Both the position numbers and the translations under genes were made by a program. Of a stretch of DNA of 48,283 bases, positions 47,861-48,283 are shown in pieces. The notes beneath the pieces were generated by a model. The model was not told where the DNA came from. It did no database searches and saw only the letters and a list, made by a program, of their open reading frames with translations. Source of the DNA: Parcubacteria group bacterium Greene1014_15 (GTDB lineage: Bacteria > Patescibacteriota > Minisyncoccia > Phycocordibacterales > VMGT01); the NCBI GenBank assembly GCA_007376725.1, contig VMGT01000020.1, positions 1 through 48,283 of the forward strand, in the 5' to 3' direction. The first letter of the stretch is position 1; every line of letters starts with the position of its first letter.

Positions 47861-48283
47861 TTAAATCGCATTTCTTTTCTTTCCAACTTTTCGGCGGCTC
47901 ACGATGAGCACGTTTGAATACTTTTTAGCGCGGCGAGTCTTGTGACCTTTGCCGGTCGGTTTGCCCCATGCAGAAACCGCGCGGCGGCGTCCACGGCCCT
48001 GCTTCCCTTCGCCTCCTCCATGCGGATGATCAACCGGATTCATCGCCGTACCACGAACCGTCGGACGAATACCCTTCCAACGCGAACGGCCTGCTTTGCC
48101 GTAGTTTGTCAGACGATGTTCCTGGTTTGAAACTTCGCCGATCGACGCCCATGCCTGGTCAGAGACACGGCGAATTTCTGACGACGGCATTTTGATGTGC
48201 GTGTAGCCACCCTCTTGAGCAACTACTTCCGCGTAGTTTCCCGCAGAACGTGCGAGGCGGCCGCCGCCAAGCGGCTTCAGTTC
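47861..48283 (-). CDS. rplB: 50S ribosomal protein L2, C-terminal part
   Basis: The last 140 residues; the frame runs off the right edge of the window. Signatures: [38 protein letters not shown], and [16 protein letters not shown], which contains the His of the peptidyl-transferase centre region. The C-terminus ([13 protein letters not shown]) is normal. rpsS would normally follow within a few bases; here it is 1.5 kb away. Confidence 0.97.
   Translation of the reverse strand, partial: ELKPLGGGRLARSAGNYAEVVAQEGGYTHIKMPSSEIRRVSDQAWASIGEVSNQEHRLTNYGKAGRSRWKGIRPTVRGTAMNPVDHPHGGGEGKQGRGRRRAVSAWGKPTGKGHKTRRAKKYSNVLIVSRRKVGKKRNAI

Noticed and set aside
1-48283. Alternative genetic code (TGA as Gly or Trp)
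   Set aside because: TGA ends several well-defined genes (for example the MFS transporter and rplX), and no conserved protein contains in-frame TGA.
1-48283. tRNA, rRNA, tmRNA or riboswitch genes
   Set aside because: I looked in the gaps for cloverleaf arms, T-loop motifs and rRNA-like stretches and saw none; a covariance search could still find small RNAs.

Overview
The window looks like part of the genome of a Candidate Phyla Radiation (Patescibacteria) bacterium, probably Parcubacteria-like. The evidence is a ribosomal S10/spc locus on the minus strand with no rpmD (uL30) between rpsE and rplO, a four-cysteine S14, many small unrecognised proteins, an archaeal-type UMP kinase and standard use of TGA as stop. 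This placement is inference; no rRNA or tRNA gene is visible.

Layout. 0.2-6.8 kb: two divergent gene sets that look like an accessory or conflict locus. The minus set has a CcbP-like calcium-binding protein, a HEAT-like protein and a truncated primase-helicase joined to an unrelated reading frame. The plus set has a SEC-C zinc-motif protein and a SWIM-SNF2 helicase. 7-11 kb: a beta-carbonic-anhydrase-like protein, an MFS transporter, and atpB-atpE followed directly by a second carbonic-anhydrase-like gene. 11-18.8 kb: small membrane proteins, a tldD-wHTH-pmbA cassette, a methyltransferase and purM. 18.9-20.1 kb: infC-rpmI-rplT, with infC lacking a normal start codon. 20.2-26 kb: a small protein, LOG-family protein, beta-CASP nuclease, membrane protein and two nucleoside-diphosphate-kinase paralogs. 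26-33.4 kb: a TraD/VirD4-like ATPase and its ~1,510-residue upstream partner. 33.5-48.3 kb: the ribosomal locus, transcribed right to left: rplB, rpsS-rplV-rpsC-rplP-rpmC-rpsQ-rplN-rplX-rplE, rpsN-rpsH-rplF-rplR-rpsE-rplO-secY, then adk-pyrH-map.

The strongest unexplained signal is in the non-coding DNA. The window is dense with small inverted-repeat elements (about 60-200 bp) and has no full transposase except one REP-associated (RAYT) enzyme. One group has terminal arms that differ between copies but pair almost perfectly within each copy, around a shared inner sequence. A second group, with CTTACGCA in its ends, sits in both junctions of adk-pyrH-map; flanking direct repeats allow the ancestral junctions to be reconstructed, and one insertion has rewritten the end of PyrH. 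A third group is built on ACTGTGAATTACGAAA. Several element ends overlap or supply stop codons.

The ribosomal locus has been opened in three places. Between rplB and rpsS there is about 1.5 kb holding an independent small gene with a consensus extended -10 promoter, a frameshifted gene and IS remnants. Between rplE and rpsN there is a coiled-coil gene, a perfect palindrome and the tail of an EamA transporter. Between secY and adk there is a nested SnoaL-like gene / IS fragment / RAYT island. Fresh promoters precede rpsS and rpsN, so the former operon is probably now several transcription units.
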